Shown: positions 18,750-28,117, numbered from the stretch's first letter. The stretch: DNA of 64,000 nucleotides from Bog-756 sp963737625 (GCA_963737625.1 CAVTTK010000002.1:1922001-1986000), one strand, 5' to 3'. Numbers and translations are program-made. Notes: a model not told the origin generated them from the sequence alone.

Positions 18750-20011
18750 CAACGGACCTCCTCGATACCGGGCTCGGGATGTCCGGCGTACCGGCCGAGC
18801 CAGCCCCGTCGGCTGGTCCAACCATCCCGCCTCGCCACGTCGGCCCTGGCCAACAACCTTTGGTAGACCTCCACATAGGAGCTCTCCTGTCGATCCCAGG
18901 CCACTCGCTCCTCGACGATCCGCCGTCCGACCCGTCCCATCTCCACTCGTCGCTCCGGGTCTGCCAGCAACTGGTCGATCAGTCCGGCGAACGCGCCGAT
19001 GTCGCCAGGGGGTGCATAGGCGGCGGCATCCTCGGCCAACACCCTCGTCTCTTTGAGGTCGAAGCCCACGAAAGGCAGACCAAACGCCATGTACTCCATC
19101 CCTTTGACCGGCGAGACGATCTCCTCGAGGTTCGGCTCGAGGCCCAGATCGGCGGTGGCCAGGTAGGTGAAGGCATCGTCCTCTCGCATCCATCCCGGAA
19201 AGAAGACCCAGTCCCGGAGGGACAGCCGGTCGCAGAGCTGTTCCAAAGCCTCTCGCTCCTCACCGTCGCCCACGAAGGCGAACTGGCAATCGGTGCGACC
19301 GAGCCCATGGACCAGATGGTCGACGGCCTGGATGGCCAGCTCCACCCGATCCTGCGGCCCCATCATGCCGAGCCAACAGCAGAGGAATCGTCCCCCCCGT
19401 TTCAGCTCGGCACTCGGCCGCCTCGCCCGCGTCCGGTCGAGGACCGGCCCGTTCCCGACCACGGTCACCGACTCCCGTTTCGCACCGCCGCGCCCGCAGG
19501 CGATGTCCACCAGTGAGTGGTTCACCGTGATCAGATGATCGGCCGTGCGATAGCTCACCCGCTCCAACCAGCTGAGCATCCGGTACACCGACCCCCGCCG
19601 CCCGTAGCGCACCTCGTACAGGTCGGGTGACAGGTCCCGTTGGTCGAGGACCAGCGGACGTCCGAGCAGTTTGAACGGTGCCCCGATGGTGAAGTAGATG
19701 TCGGGCGTTCCGCTCACCTGCATGGCATCGAACGGGTCGGTCACGAAGACCATCAACGTCAGAACGGCAGCCATCGTCCAGGAGTACGCATATTCCCAAA
19801 GAAAGCCCAGCTTGCTTTGGGCGTCCACGGGTGCCGGGTACTGGCGCACCCGGACCCCGAACTCCCGGTTTCGCGGGTCGCGACGACAGATCACCGTGAC
19901 CCGGTAGCCATGGGCGAGCAGTGAGGCCGCCTGCTTCTGCAGGCGGTGGTCGCGCGCCAAGGCAACGTTCTCCACGATCAGCAGAATGTGCGGCGAACGG
20001 CGGCTCTTCAT
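18749..20011 (-). CDS. Glycosyltransferase family 4
   Basis: A 420-residue GT-B enzyme. The N-terminal Rossmann half begins ILLIVENVALARDHRLQKQA. The C-terminal half holds FVGDGEEREALEQL and the donor-binding segment LEPNLEEIVSPVKGMEYMAF, the E-x7-E-like and K-x-x-EYMA pattern of GT4. It would add a sugar from a nucleotide donor to a lipid-linked intermediate at the inner membrane face; donor and linkage cannot be read from sequence. GGAGG precedes the ATG. There is a 57-base gap to the upstream histidine phosphatase gene and an overlap with the downstream sulfotransferase gene. It is the only dedicated glycosyltransferase in the operon, so other sugars must be added by enzymes coded elsewhere. 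Confidence 0.9.
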   Translation of the reverse strand: MKSRRSPHILLIVENVALARDHRLQKQAASLLAHGYRVTVICRRDPRNREFGVRVRQYPAPVDAQSKLGFLWEYAYSWTMAAVLTLMVFVTDPFDAMQVSGTPDIYFTIGAPFKLLGRPLVLDQRDLSPDLYEVRYGRRGSVYRMLSWLERVSYRTADHLITVNHSLVDIACGRGGAKRESVTVVGNGPVLDRTRARRPSAELKRGGRFLCCWLGMMGPQDRVELAIQAVDHLVHGLGRTDCQFAFVGDGEEREALEQLCDRLSLRDWVFFPGWMREDDAFTYLATADLGLEPNLEEIVSPVKGMEYMAFGLPFVGFDLKETRVLAEDAAAYAPPGDIGAFAGLIDQLLADPERRVEMGRVGRRIVEERVAWDRQESSYVEVYQRLLARADVARRDGWTSRRGWLGRYAGHPEPGIEEVR

Positions 20012-20068
20012 CCGCGCCTCCGCGCCTTTCCACCCCTGGTGGCGCCGCCCTTGGTGCCCACGCTCGTC

Positions 20069-20734
20069 TTAGCCCGGTCCGACGCCGGCGGGAACGGACT
20101 GGCGAATGTCCTCATCGACGATGTGGAACTCGGTCAGCGACCCGAGGCCCACGGGACGACGCCAACTCTCGTCCTCGACGCCACTGAGCTTGAGCAGCAC
20201 CAGCCGGATCATCACGGCGTGGGTCACTCCCACGACGGTTTCACCGGCGTGGCGAGAGCCAATGAACTGAAGGGCAGCGACCATCCGATCCTGGGCGTCA
20301 CGCAGCCGCTCACCGAGTGGGCAGGCTGCCCGGCTCGGACTGGTGCGGTACCGCTCGTAGGCGTCAGGATCGTACATGGCGGCGTCTTCTTCGGACATGC
20401 CTTCCCATGCGCCGTAGTCCAGGTTGTTGAGCCCGTACAGGATACGTAGGTCGGGGACACGGGCCTCGTCGGCGATGATCTGGCCGGTGGCGATCGCCCG
20501 ACGCAATGGACTGGTGTACACCGCAGAGAGGCCCGCCTTGGACAGCCGACGCGCCGCGTCGACCGCGTCTTGGTACCCCTGGGCATCGAGCGGAATATCA
20601 CGACGACCTCGGTATCGGTTCTCCACGTTCAGGGTGGTCGTGCCATGCCTCACCAGATAGAGCCGACACGCCGTCGACTCCAGGGGTCCGAACGATGAGG
20701 CCGTCGGATCCTCCACGAACTGTCCGTTTGTCAT
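20069..20734 (-). CDS. Histidine phosphatase (phosphoglycerate mutase-like) family protein
   Basis: A 221-residue protein with the catalytic motif LYLVRHGTTTLN near residue 26, arginines in YTSPLRRAIATGQ, LDYGAWEGMS, and the second histidine in VVGVTHAVMIRLV. All four hallmarks of the branch-1 histidine phosphatases are present, so it should be active. The substrate is unknown; in a polysaccharide operon a sugar phosphate or lipid-sugar phosphate is plausible. The ATG overlaps the stop of the preceding Wzz-like gene (TGATG), which implies coupled translation. About 20 extra N-terminal residues before the core are hydrophilic. Confidence 0.85.
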   Translation of the reverse strand: MTNGQFVEDPTASSFGPLESTACRLYLVRHGTTTLNVENRYRGRRDIPLDAQGYQDAVDAARRLSKAGLSAVYTSPLRRAIATGQIIADEARVPDLRILYGLNNLDYGAWEGMSEEDAAMYDPDAYERYRTSPSRAACPLGERLRDAQDRMVAALQFIGSRHAGETVVGVTHAVMIRLVLLKLSGVEDESWRRPVGLGSLTEFHIVDEDIRQSVPAGVGPG

Positions 20735-22383
20735 CAGGTTCTCCTCGCTGCTGGTTGTTGTTCTCGCTGGTGGTCATGGATGGCTGGTAGTACCGGCTGC
20801 TTGTCCTTTGCCGGACTCGGAGGTCCTTGCAGCAAGTCGATGGCCGCCGGCTGCCCTGTCGGTTCCGACTTGGGAGGGGCAGGCACCGCCGGTGGCTGTG
20901 CCTGCTCCGATTCTCGGACCCCCTCGTCCGCCGGACGCTCCGGCGGCGCCGGCTTCAGGCGGATCGGTCTTCCGGCGTTGTCCAGCACACAGCCGATGAG
21001 CTTGGCTCGCACGTGGTCCAGTTGTTGCTCCCCGGCCGCCACCCGGGCTCGGGTGGAACGCCGGGCATCGGCCACGAACAGGACCATGTCGGCGATCTCG
21101 GCCAGTGCCCTGACGTCCGAGCTCCCGAGCATGGGCGAGCTGGCGATCACCACGAAGGCGAAGGACTTCGACAGTGAGCTGAGCACCGATCCCAGCGCCG
21201 GTGCCTGGAGCACCGCGGCGGGATCGTCGACCGAGGGACCGCTGGCCAGAAGCTGGAGCCCGGGGACCTCAGTCTGTCGGAACACATTCGGGAGCCGGGC
21301 CGTACCGTTGACCACATCGGTGAGGCCGGCAACGTCCCCCACGCCAAAATGAGCCTGCGCTCTCGACTCCCTGAGGTCGGCGCAGACCAAGATGACACTT
21401 CGGCCCGATTGGGCCAGCGCCACGGCCAGATTGGCCGCCGTCTGGCCCCTCTCCTCGGCATCCACGCTGGTCACCAGCACCGTCCGTTCGTGCCGGCGGT
21501 CGGCCGTCAACACGACCCGCGTCCGCAGGTTGCGGAACGCTTCGGCAAACCTCGAGTCGGGGCTGTCCATCGTGAGGATCCGCTGGTCGAGATCGCCCTT
21601 CCTTCCGACGGCCGGGATGACGGCCAGGACCGGCGCGTCCAACTGGGCCTCCAGATCGGAGGGACCACGGAGCCGATCGTCCATCGCGTCCCGGACCAGG
21701 GCGGTACCGAATCCGAGGGCCAGTCCGAGGAGAAGGGCGACGCCGACGTCCAGGGCACGGTTCGGACTGACCGGCGTAGTGGGTATCGGGGCACTGGTGA
21801 TGATGACCGGGCGCACCGACCCGGCCGTCAGGACCTGAAGATTCTCGTAGGCCACGTAGGCACTGGCCAGGCCCTGGGCATACATGCTGGCCAGCCGAGG
21901 GTTCGCATCCGAGAACGAGAAGGTCAAGAGGTTGGTCCCGACGGGTACGCCGACCGACAGCCCGTCCTGCAGCGTCTTCTCCGGCACATGCAACGCTCGC
22001 GACGCCGTCTGCACCACTGCCCCCGAAGAGGCGACTTCCTTTTGCGTGGCAATGTCGACCGTCTGCTGGGTGGCGGTGGCGGAGACGGGCGGATAGACAG
22101 CCACGTCGGCCTGCGAGCGGTACATCGAGGTCTGGGCGCTGGCGAACAGGGCGGCCGAGACGGTGACCACGAGGGTGATCAGAAGAATCTCGACGACGTG
22201 GGCCCGCAGGAATCGCCTGAACGACCCGGGCGCACGGGCTACACCCCCCGGGCCAGGCGTCCCGGAACCTCCGACGCCCGTGCGACTGCCGTAGTCATCG
22301 GAGACCGGACCTCGCTCGTCGCTGGAGTATGGGCTCCCTTGCCGGGCGTCACCGTTCCTCTCGTGCCCCAAGTTTCCGGTCAT
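20734..22383 (-). CDS. Wzz/tyrosine-kinase-like polysaccharide co-polymerase with degenerate ATPase motifs
   Basis: A 549-residue protein. A TM helix (VEILLITLVVTVSAALFASA) starts a Wzz-type periplasmic domain ending in a proline-rich second TM region (PIPTTPVSPNRALDVGVALL). A cytosolic domain like the BY-kinase/CapB ATPase follows, then a proline-rich tail. These proteins normally control chain length and export by phosphorylation cycles. The Walker A site, usually GxGKST, reads VTSVDAEERGQTAANLA. The A' motif is LVCADLR rather than LIDADLR, and the Walker B aspartate is absent (VVIASSP). There is no C-terminal tyrosine cluster. It is therefore probably a non-catalytic scaffold. The ATG has GGGAGG upstream and overlaps the Wzx-Wzy stop by four bases. 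Confidence 0.82.
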   Translation of the reverse strand: MTGNLGHERNGDARQGSPYSSDERGPVSDDYGSRTGVGGSGTPGPGGVARAPGSFRRFLRAHVVEILLITLVVTVSAALFASAQTSMYRSQADVAVYPPVSATATQQTVDIATQKEVASSGAVVQTASRALHVPEKTLQDGLSVGVPVGTNLLTFSFSDANPRLASMYAQGLASAYVAYENLQVLTAGSVRPVIITSAPIPTTPVSPNRALDVGVALLLGLALGFGTALVRDAMDDRLRGPSDLEAQLDAPVLAVIPAVGRKGDLDQRILTMDSPDSRFAEAFRNLRTRVVLTADRRHERTVLVTSVDAEERGQTAANLAVALAQSGRSVILVCADLRESRAQAHFGVGDVAGLTDVVNGTARLPNVFRQTEVPGLQLLASGPSVDDPAAVLQAPALGSVLSSLSKSFAFVVIASSPMLGSSDVRALAEIADMVLFVADARRSTRARVAAGEQQLDHVRAKLIGCVLDNAGRPIRLKPAPPERPADEGVRESEQAQPPAVPAPPKSEPTGQPAAIDLLQGPPSPAKDKQPVLPAIHDHQREQQPAARRT

Positions 22384-25300
22384 CGTGAAACCTCCCTTTG
22401 CATCTTCGGAGTCGAGATCGCCGGCCGGGCCGACGCGGCGGCCCGGCCGGAACGGACCAGACGGGGTGCCGCCAAGGCGATGACGGCGAACATGGCGTCC
22501 GCCGAACCGCGGTAGGTCAGGTGAGGGTCGAAGATCATCAGTACCGTGGTGACAATGACGATGACGAACGTCGCAATTCCAGCCACGCTGGCCGCCCCGG
22601 CCCCGCGGCGGGCCATGGTCCAGCCTCTCTTCACCGTCGAATGCACGAAGAAGACGAAACTGGCCAACAACGGGAGGCCGCCCGCCCACAGGAGCCAGGT
22701 GTAGCCGCTTTCGATCCAGACATAGCCCGTGGCCTGAGTGGCCACCGGAATGCGGGCCGACGGTCGTACGCCGAAAACGAAGTTCCAGTCCGAGAACAGC
22801 TTGGGCCAGAAATAGCTCTGGAGATTCTGAAGCCTCCCGGTCCAGCTGACCGGTAGGTTCGACGGTGACTGGAAGCCGGCCAGCCGGCGGCTGATGACGG
22901 GCCACAGGGCCAGCGAAGCCAGGAACCCCGCCGGGATGAACGTGGTCAACAGCCTCGGCGAGTTCGTGACGGTGGCGATGCATACGGCCGCCACCACCAG
23001 GCCTATGGCACTCGAGAACTCGCCCGCCGAGAGAGCCCCGAACACGAACAACGTGGCCACGCCGGCCAGCAGCACGGGATGTCGTCGATAGCGGACCCAG
23101 AGCCCGCTGGCGATGGCCAGGTTCACGATCATCAGATCGGCGGTGGCCGCGGGGAGCCCGAGGGTCGAGCTGCCTCGGGCCTGAAACGCTCCTTCGTACC
23201 CCGCCGGTGCGTAGTACGTGGCCAGGATGTGGGGAACCCCGAACAGGCCGAGCGACTGGAAGACGGCCAGGACGGCCACGATGCACCCCACGGAGACCGA
23301 GATCCACAGACATCGGCGGATTTCAGCATCGGTGTTCACACTCAGGCGAATGAGGGCGTAGAGGCCCAGGTACTTCCACATGACCAGGGAGTACAAGAGG
23401 TCGTCGTGGGTGATCTGCTCCTGGCGGACCAGCATCCACACCAGCGGCACCACAGAACTGAAGACGGCCAGGAGCACCAGAGAGGCTTCGACGCGATCGA
23501 GGCGGAGCCTGGGCAGCCGACCCGACCGCATCCTCACGATGCCGCGGAGGATCAGCGTCCCCCCGACCAGGAGGGCGAGGGCTTCGTTGGGCCTCAGCAA
23601 GGGTAGCGCCGATCCCCGATTGATGCCCACGGTGAGAGGCGTCAGTCCGATCACCAGATAGCCGGCCAACGCTGGATGCCGCCACACCAAGACCCCGACG
23701 GTCACGGCGATGAGGGCCCCCAGCGACTCCAGCGGATAGAGGTCGATGGCCGCCCCGATGGCCGTGGCGGCCACGAGGACCGGCAGGATGAGCCAGCGGC
23801 TCGACGGGTACCCGCGCGTCCGACTCATCTCCGGAACCGGCGTGGCCAGCGTTCCGACCGGCGGCGGGTGTTGGTCGTCTCCGCGGCCGGAACCCACCGC
23901 CGGTGGTGGTGGCTCGGAGGATTCATCAGGGACTGGGGCTTCCGCGACGCCGGGAGCTCGGCTCTGATCCCCACCGGCGACCTTGCTACGCAGGTGCCCG
24001 ACTCCCCCGGTGAGCCAGCCCAGCTCGGGTGTCCCCCACAGCGCTTGGAGGGCCAGAAAGACCCCACCACCGACCACGGCGGCGGCGACGATGGCCACAC
24101 GCGGTCCGACCGGGGGACGCATGGTGTGGTCGATGGCGAAGGCCGTCAACCACGCCGGCACGGCCATGATCGCCGCGCCGGCCACCACTCTGATCAACGA
24201 GGGAGCGAGCCGCTCGCTGGACGGACCGAGCTTGCGGAAGACCCGGACCGTCAAGTGGCACGAAGCGATGACAACGGCCACCGACAGGGACAGAGCCAGG
24301 AAGAGGAGCAGGGCGGGTCCGTGGACCAGACGGGCCACGACGACCAGGCTCAGACACACCGCGGTCTGCACCAGCATGGACATCAGCGGGGACCGAGTGT
24401 CCTTCTTGGCGTAGGACGCATAGGTGGCGATCATGAAGGCCGTCTGGCCAATGACGGCCAGGGCCAGTCCACCCAGGGCGAACGCCACCATGCTGACCGC
24501 TCCGGGCGTGTCCAGCCGGCCGAAGGAGATGGCCCGGGCGATGGGGACGGCCAGGACGAGGTACCCGACGGCGGCGGGGATGGTGACGAAGAATCCCAGC
24601 GCGAACCCGCGCACCAGCGTGTCCCGGAACGCCGCGGTGTCACCCTCGACGTGCATCCGGGCCAATCGGGGGAGCAACGACAAGGCCACTGGTGTCGCCC
24701 CGATGGCAATGGCCAGGTAGTAGAAGTTGAGCCCGATCTGGAAGGCGATGACACCGCCCGGCAGTCGGTTGGAGATGGCTAGCAGGGTGAACACCTGGAG
24801 AGCCACCAGGCCCGCCTGGGCCAGGGAGGGCAGAGCCCGCCGAACCACCACCCGGACCTCCGGATCGCGCCAGCCCCGCCTGGGCACCAGCGTTACACCG
24901 GATCGTCGAGCTCCCCACCACTGCACCGAGGCGTGAGCCGCCACCGCTACGGTTGAGCCGATCCCCAGCAGAAGTATCTCCCCGGTAGGCACGTTGGTGA
25001 GGCGGGTCCCCGTGCCGTAGATGAAGCCCGTGACCAGGAGCACGGCGATGGTACCGAGGTTCTCGATAGCCGGGGCCCCGGCGGCCAGGGCGAACCGGCG
25101 GTGCGAGTTCATGACCGCGGTGGCACTCCCGACCACCCCGTAGCAGAAGATCTGGGGAATGAAGAGAATGATCAGCAAGCGACCGACACGGGCCTGGGCG
25201 GCGCCCAGCACGGCGTGACCACTGCCGATAGCCGCCAGCTTCAGGGCCAGGGGTCCGAAGATCACGGCCAGCGGAACGGCCAGGACCAGAACGGCCAGCG

Positions 25301-25646
25301 TCATCCCCATGAAACCCCCGGCTACCCGTTCCGACGCCCGACGATCCCCCGCATCGATGTGGTGCACCAGTGCCGGGACGAGCAGGGACGAGAAGAGTGA
25401 GCCGGCCAGGAAGCCGTAATAGACCAAGTTGGGCAGCGAGTTGGTGAACTGATAGGTGTTTCCGAAGAAGGTCGGGCCCAGGATCGCTCCGATGACGACG
25501 ATCCTGGCCACACCGGTGACTCGGCTGACCATGGTCCAACTGGCCACGGTGATGGAGTCCCCGGCCGCGGCAATGGCCCCGTCCTCGTCGCCGTCCGCCT
25601 GTTCTAGCGGGCTGCCCGCCCGCCGGGCGCGGACGGCGCCGATCAC
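22380..25646 (-). CDS. Fused MurJ/Wzx-like flippase and O-antigen polymerase/ligase (Wzy-like) protein
   Basis: A 1088-residue membrane protein of two halves. Residues ~30-545 are MurJ/MviN-like: NTYQFTNSLPNLVYYGFLAG, many TM helices, and FMIATYASYAKKDTRSPL. A polar, proline-rich cytosolic linker of ~70 residues follows (DESSEPPPPAVGSGRGDD). Residues ~620-1070 carry another set of TM helices with the O-antigen ligase/polymerase pattern, including a large loop and WTGRLQNLQSYFWPKLFSDW. The two activities, lipid-linked repeat export and polymerisation, are usually separate proteins. The reading frame is continuous with no sign of a joined frameshift. The GTG at 25646 overlaps the preceding stop as GTGA. 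It could also be a MurJ-like flippase joined to a ligase rather than a polymerase. Confidence 0.85.
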   Translation of the reverse strand: MIGAVRARRAGSPLEQADGDEDGAIAAAGDSITVASWTMVSRVTGVARIVVIGAILGPTFFGNTYQFTNSLPNLVYYGFLAGSLFSSLLVPALVHHIDAGDRRASERVAGGFMGMTLAVLVLAVPLAVIFGPLALKLAAIGSGHAVLGAAQARVGRLLIILFIPQIFCYGVVGSATAVMNSHRRFALAAGAPAIENLGTIAVLLVTGFIYGTGTRLTNVPTGEILLLGIGSTVAVAAHASVQWWGARRSGVTLVPRRGWRDPEVRVVVRRALPSLAQAGLVALQVFTLLAISNRLPGGVIAFQIGLNFYYLAIAIGATPVALSLLPRLARMHVEGDTAAFRDTLVRGFALGFFVTIPAAVGYLVLAVPIARAISFGRLDTPGAVSMVAFALGGLALAVIGQTAFMIATYASYAKKDTRSPLMSMLVQTAVCLSLVVVARLVHGPALLLFLALSLSVAVVIASCHLTVRVFRKLGPSSERLAPSLIRVVAGAAIMAVPAWLTAFAIDHTMRPPVGPRVAIVAAAVVGGGVFLALQALWGTPELGWLTGGVGHLRSKVAGGDQSRAPGVAEAPVPDESSEPPPPAVGSGRGDDQHPPPVGTLATPVPEMSRTRGYPSSRWLILPVLVAATAIGAAIDLYPLESLGALIAVTVGVLVWRHPALAGYLVIGLTPLTVGINRGSALPLLRPNEALALLVGGTLILRGIVRMRSGRLPRLRLDRVEASLVLLAVFSSVVPLVWMLVRQEQITHDDLLYSLVMWKYLGLYALIRLSVNTDAEIRRCLWISVSVGCIVAVLAVFQSLGLFGVPHILATYYAPAGYEGAFQARGSSTLGLPAATADLMIVNLAIASGLWVRYRRHPVLLAGVATLFVFGALSAGEFSSAIGLVVAAVCIATVTNSPRLLTTFIPAGFLASLALWPVISRRLAGFQSPSNLPVSWTGRLQNLQSYFWPKLFSDWNFVFGVRPSARIPVATQATGYVWIESGYTWLLWAGGLPLLASFVFFVHSTVKRGWTMARRGAGAASVAGIATFVIVIVTTVLMIFDPHLTYRGSADAMFAVIALAAPRLVRSGRAAASARPAISTPKMQREVSR

Positions 25647-26326
25647 AGGGCACCACGGGTGGTCAGTACGACCGGGACCGTCTTGAGGAGGATGGTCAGA
25701 TCCAGCCCCAAGCTCTGCCTCTCGACGTACTCGACGTCAAGTGCGAGTCCCTGTCGCAACGTGAGGTGGTTGCGCCCACTGACCTGCCACAGCCCGGTAA
25801 TGCCCGGAGCGACCTGGAACCGGGCGTGGTACGCGGGCTCGATCAGCTCCGCCTCCCAGGGGAGCGCCGGGCGTGGGCCGACCAGAGACATCTGGCCCAG
25901 GACCACATTGAACAGCTGGGGCAGCTCGTCGATGCTCGTACGTCGCAGGAGTCTGCCGATCCCGGTGATCCGCGGATCCTGCTCGAGCTTGAAGAGACCC
26001 TTCTCGCCTCCCGGGGGTGGATCGTCCTCGGTCAGGAGCTTCCGGACATACTCCCGATGGACCGCATCGGAGCAGTCGGTGAACATGGTCCGGAACTTGT
26101 ACAGGGCAAACGGCTGTCCGTCGCGACCGATCCGCTCCTGACGGAAGAACGCCGTTCCTCGGGACGTCGATCGAACCAGCAGGGCCACCACGAGGAGCAC
26201 CGGCGATAGCAGGATCAGGCAGGGCAGGGCCACGGTCAGGTCGAGCAGGCGCTTGGCCAGTTGCTGGGGCGCCGGCGAAGCATGCTCCGCCGTCACCTGG
26301 AACGGAGTTGCGCCCCCGACCGTCAT
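25643..26326 (-). CDS. Initiating sugar-phosphate transferase (bacterial sugar transferase family, WbaP/WecA-type monotopic)
   Basis: A 227-residue enzyme with one N-terminal membrane helix (LTVALPCLILLSPVLLVVAL) and a catalytic domain containing FFRQERIGRDGQPFALYKFR, RTSIDELPQLFNVVLGQMSL, VGPRPALPWE and PGITGLWQVSGR. These are hallmarks of the PF02397 family, which moves a sugar phosphate from a nucleotide sugar to undecaprenyl phosphate and starts repeat-unit assembly. It has the minimal one-helix form, without the long N-terminal multi-TM part. The ATG 26326 overlaps the acyltransferase stop (ATGA) and the stop overlaps the flippase-polymerase start. Confidence 0.93.
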   Translation of the reverse strand: MTVGGATPFQVTAEHASPAPQQLAKRLLDLTVALPCLILLSPVLLVVALLVRSTSRGTAFFRQERIGRDGQPFALYKFRTMFTDCSDAVHREYVRKLLTEDDPPPGGEKGLFKLEQDPRITGIGRLLRRTSIDELPQLFNVVLGQMSLVGPRPALPWEAELIEPAYHARFQVAPGITGLWQVSGRNHLTLRQGLALDVEYVERQSLGLDLTILLKTVPVVLTTRGAL

Positions 26327-26997
26327 CGCTCCCCCAGTGTCACTGCGGCCTGCCGGTCCGTCTCGGGTAGCGAGAAGCGGAAACGGCTCACCGACGTGCT
26401 CACTGGATCGACCCGCGTCTCGATCGGTTCGAGGTTGTCCACCGTGCCCCGCACCGTGGCTGGATTGCCGAAGGCAATCGAGCCCTCCGGGATGTCCCGG
26501 GCCACGACGGCCCCAGCACCGATGAGGCTTCCTGCTCCGATGCGGACAAAGGGCAGGATGGTGACGTTCGCCCCGATCTGTGCTCTCGCTCCTATGGAAG
26601 GTCCGGACATGAGCACGGCAGATGCCGGCTGCCCCGGGTAGAGGTCGTTGGCGATGGTCACCCCCGGGGCAAGAAAGGCCTCGTCCTCGATCTCCGTGAA
26701 TTGGGCGACGTAGCAGTTCGAGTGGATCTTGACGCCATCCCCGATCCGGCATCCGTAGTCCACGACGGAGTTGCTCCACACGGACACGTCGTCACCGATG
26801 ACGCACTCCTCGCGGATGACGACGTTGTGTCCGGTCTGGAAGCGCGCACCGATCCGCGATCCCAGATAGAGCACACTTCCGCTGCGAACGTGGGCGTCCC
26901 TCCCCACGAGCAGTTCGGTGTGGCTCGCTCGAGACGAGGGATAGCCGACCGTCGCCCCCGGTTCGGCCCGAAGGCCTTCGAAGCTCAGATCAGGCAA
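26323..26997 (-). CDS. Left-handed beta-helix (hexapeptide repeat) acyltransferase, WbpD/WlbB-like
   Basis: A ~224-residue enzyme made of hexapeptide repeats (for example VIGDDVSVWSNSVVDYGCRI, IGARAQIGANVTILPFVRIG) and ending its helix with SIAFGNPATVRG. Such enzymes acetylate amino groups of nucleotide sugars. Its position directly after the DegT aminotransferase gene fits N-acetylation of the newly made amino sugar. The start is taken as TTG 26997, inside the end of the aminotransferase gene, because AAGGAG lies seven bases upstream. The open frame extends 14 codons further, but that part is out of character. The C-terminal ~30 residues beyond the helix are of unknown role. Confidence 0.85.
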   Translation of the reverse strand: MPDLSFEGLRAEPGATVGYPSSRASHTELLVGRDAHVRSGSVLYLGSRIGARFQTGHNVVIREECVIGDDVSVWSNSVVDYGCRIGDGVKIHSNCYVAQFTEIEDEAFLAPGVTIANDLYPGQPASAVLMSGPSIGARAQIGANVTILPFVRIGAGSLIGAGAVVARDIPEGSIAFGNPATVRGTVDNLEPIETRVDPVSTSVSRFRFSLPETDRQAAVTLGER

Positions 26998-28117
26998 CGT
27001 CTGGCTCCTTCGATGCCAACGCTTCCTGCACCGCCTCACACACCCGCGCCACCTGCGTATCCGTCATGTGCGGAAACATCGGCAACGAGAGAATTTCGCC
27101 CGATGCCTCCTCGGCCACGGGGAGCGGTTGGGTGGCAAAGCGCCGATAGGCCGCTTGACGGTGGCAGGGCACCGGATAGTGAATGCCGGTATCGATCCTC
27201 ATCGAGTCGAGGTGACACTGCACCTGCTCACGGTTGGCCACCCTGATCACGGCGAGATGGTGGACGCCGAACGCGCCAGGAGCCTCCTCGACCATGGCCA
27301 CCGGAGCCGATTCGAGCGCCGAGCGGTACTGTGCGGCGACGAGACGGCGCGCCGTTGTCCAGGCGTCCAGGCGGGCCAGCTTGGCTGACAGCACGACCGC
27401 CTGCACCGCATCGAGTCGGCTGTTCATGCCCACTACCTCGTGCTCATAGCGAGAGCCACGGGTCCGACCGTGGTCTCGGAGGCACCGGATCTTCTCCGCC
27501 AGCATGGCGTCGCCCGTCACCACGGCCCCACCGTCGCCGAAGGCCCCAAGGTTCTTCCCCGGATAGAAGCTGAAGCACCCGGCCAGCCCGATCGATCCGG
27601 CCCGACGGCCGAGCCATGAGGCCCCCTGGGCCTGGGCCGCATCCTCGATCACGGCAATGCCGGCGTTGTCGGCCACCCGGCACAGCGCATCCATATCCGG
27701 CATCTGACCGTACAGATGGACAACGATGACCGCCTTGGTGCGGCCGGTGATGGACGCCTCCAGGGCCTCCGGGGTCACCAGCAGTGTCTGGGCGCTGACG
27801 TCGGCGAACACCGGCGTCGCACCGGCCAGGACGACCGCTTCGGCCGTAGCCACGAAGGTGTTGGTGGGAACCACGACCTCGTCTCCGGGGCCGATGCCCA
27901 GGGCCATCAGTGTGAGCTGAAGGGCGTCTGTCCCGTTTCCGACTCCAACGGCTTCTGCCGTCTGGCAGTAGGCAGCCCACGATTCCTCGAACTCCTCGAC
28001 GGCATCGCCCCCGATGAACCGGCCCGACTGGAGCAGGTCGTCCCATCCTTCGACGACATCGGTACGGACTTCACGCGTCATCGCCTGAAGGTCCGTGAAC
28101 GGCACGGTGGAGGTCAC
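26990..28117 (-). CDS. DegT/DnrJ/EryC1/StrS sugar aminotransferase
   Basis: A 375-residue PLP-dependent enzyme. GVGNGTDALQLTLMALGIG begins the cofactor-binding part. VIEDAAQAQGA contains the aspartate that contacts the PLP ring nitrogen. CFSFYPGKNLGAFGDGG carries the catalytic lysine. It transfers an amino group, usually from glutamate, to a keto-sugar nucleotide. Together with the preceding Gfo/Idh/MocA oxidoreductase and the following hexapeptide acetyltransferase it forms the trio known from WbpB-WbpE-WbpD (UDP-diacetamido-uronic acid synthesis), although the exact product is inference. The GTG start at 28117 overlaps the oxidoreductase stop as GTGA. Confidence 0.93.
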   Translation of the reverse strand: MTSTVPFTDLQAMTREVRTDVVEGWDDLLQSGRFIGGDAVEEFEESWAAYCQTAEAVGVGNGTDALQLTLMALGIGPGDEVVVPTNTFVATAEAVVLAGATPVFADVSAQTLLVTPEALEASITGRTKAVIVVHLYGQMPDMDALCRVADNAGIAVIEDAAQAQGASWLGRRAGSIGLAGCFSFYPGKNLGAFGDGGAVVTGDAMLAEKIRCLRDHGRTRGSRYEHEVVGMNSRLDAVQAVVLSAKLARLDAWTTARRLVAAQYRSALESAPVAMVEEAPGAFGVHHLAVIRVANREQVQCHLDSMRIDTGIHYPVPCHRQAAYRRFATQPLPVAEEASGEILSLPMFPHMTDTQVARVCEAVQEALASKEPDVA

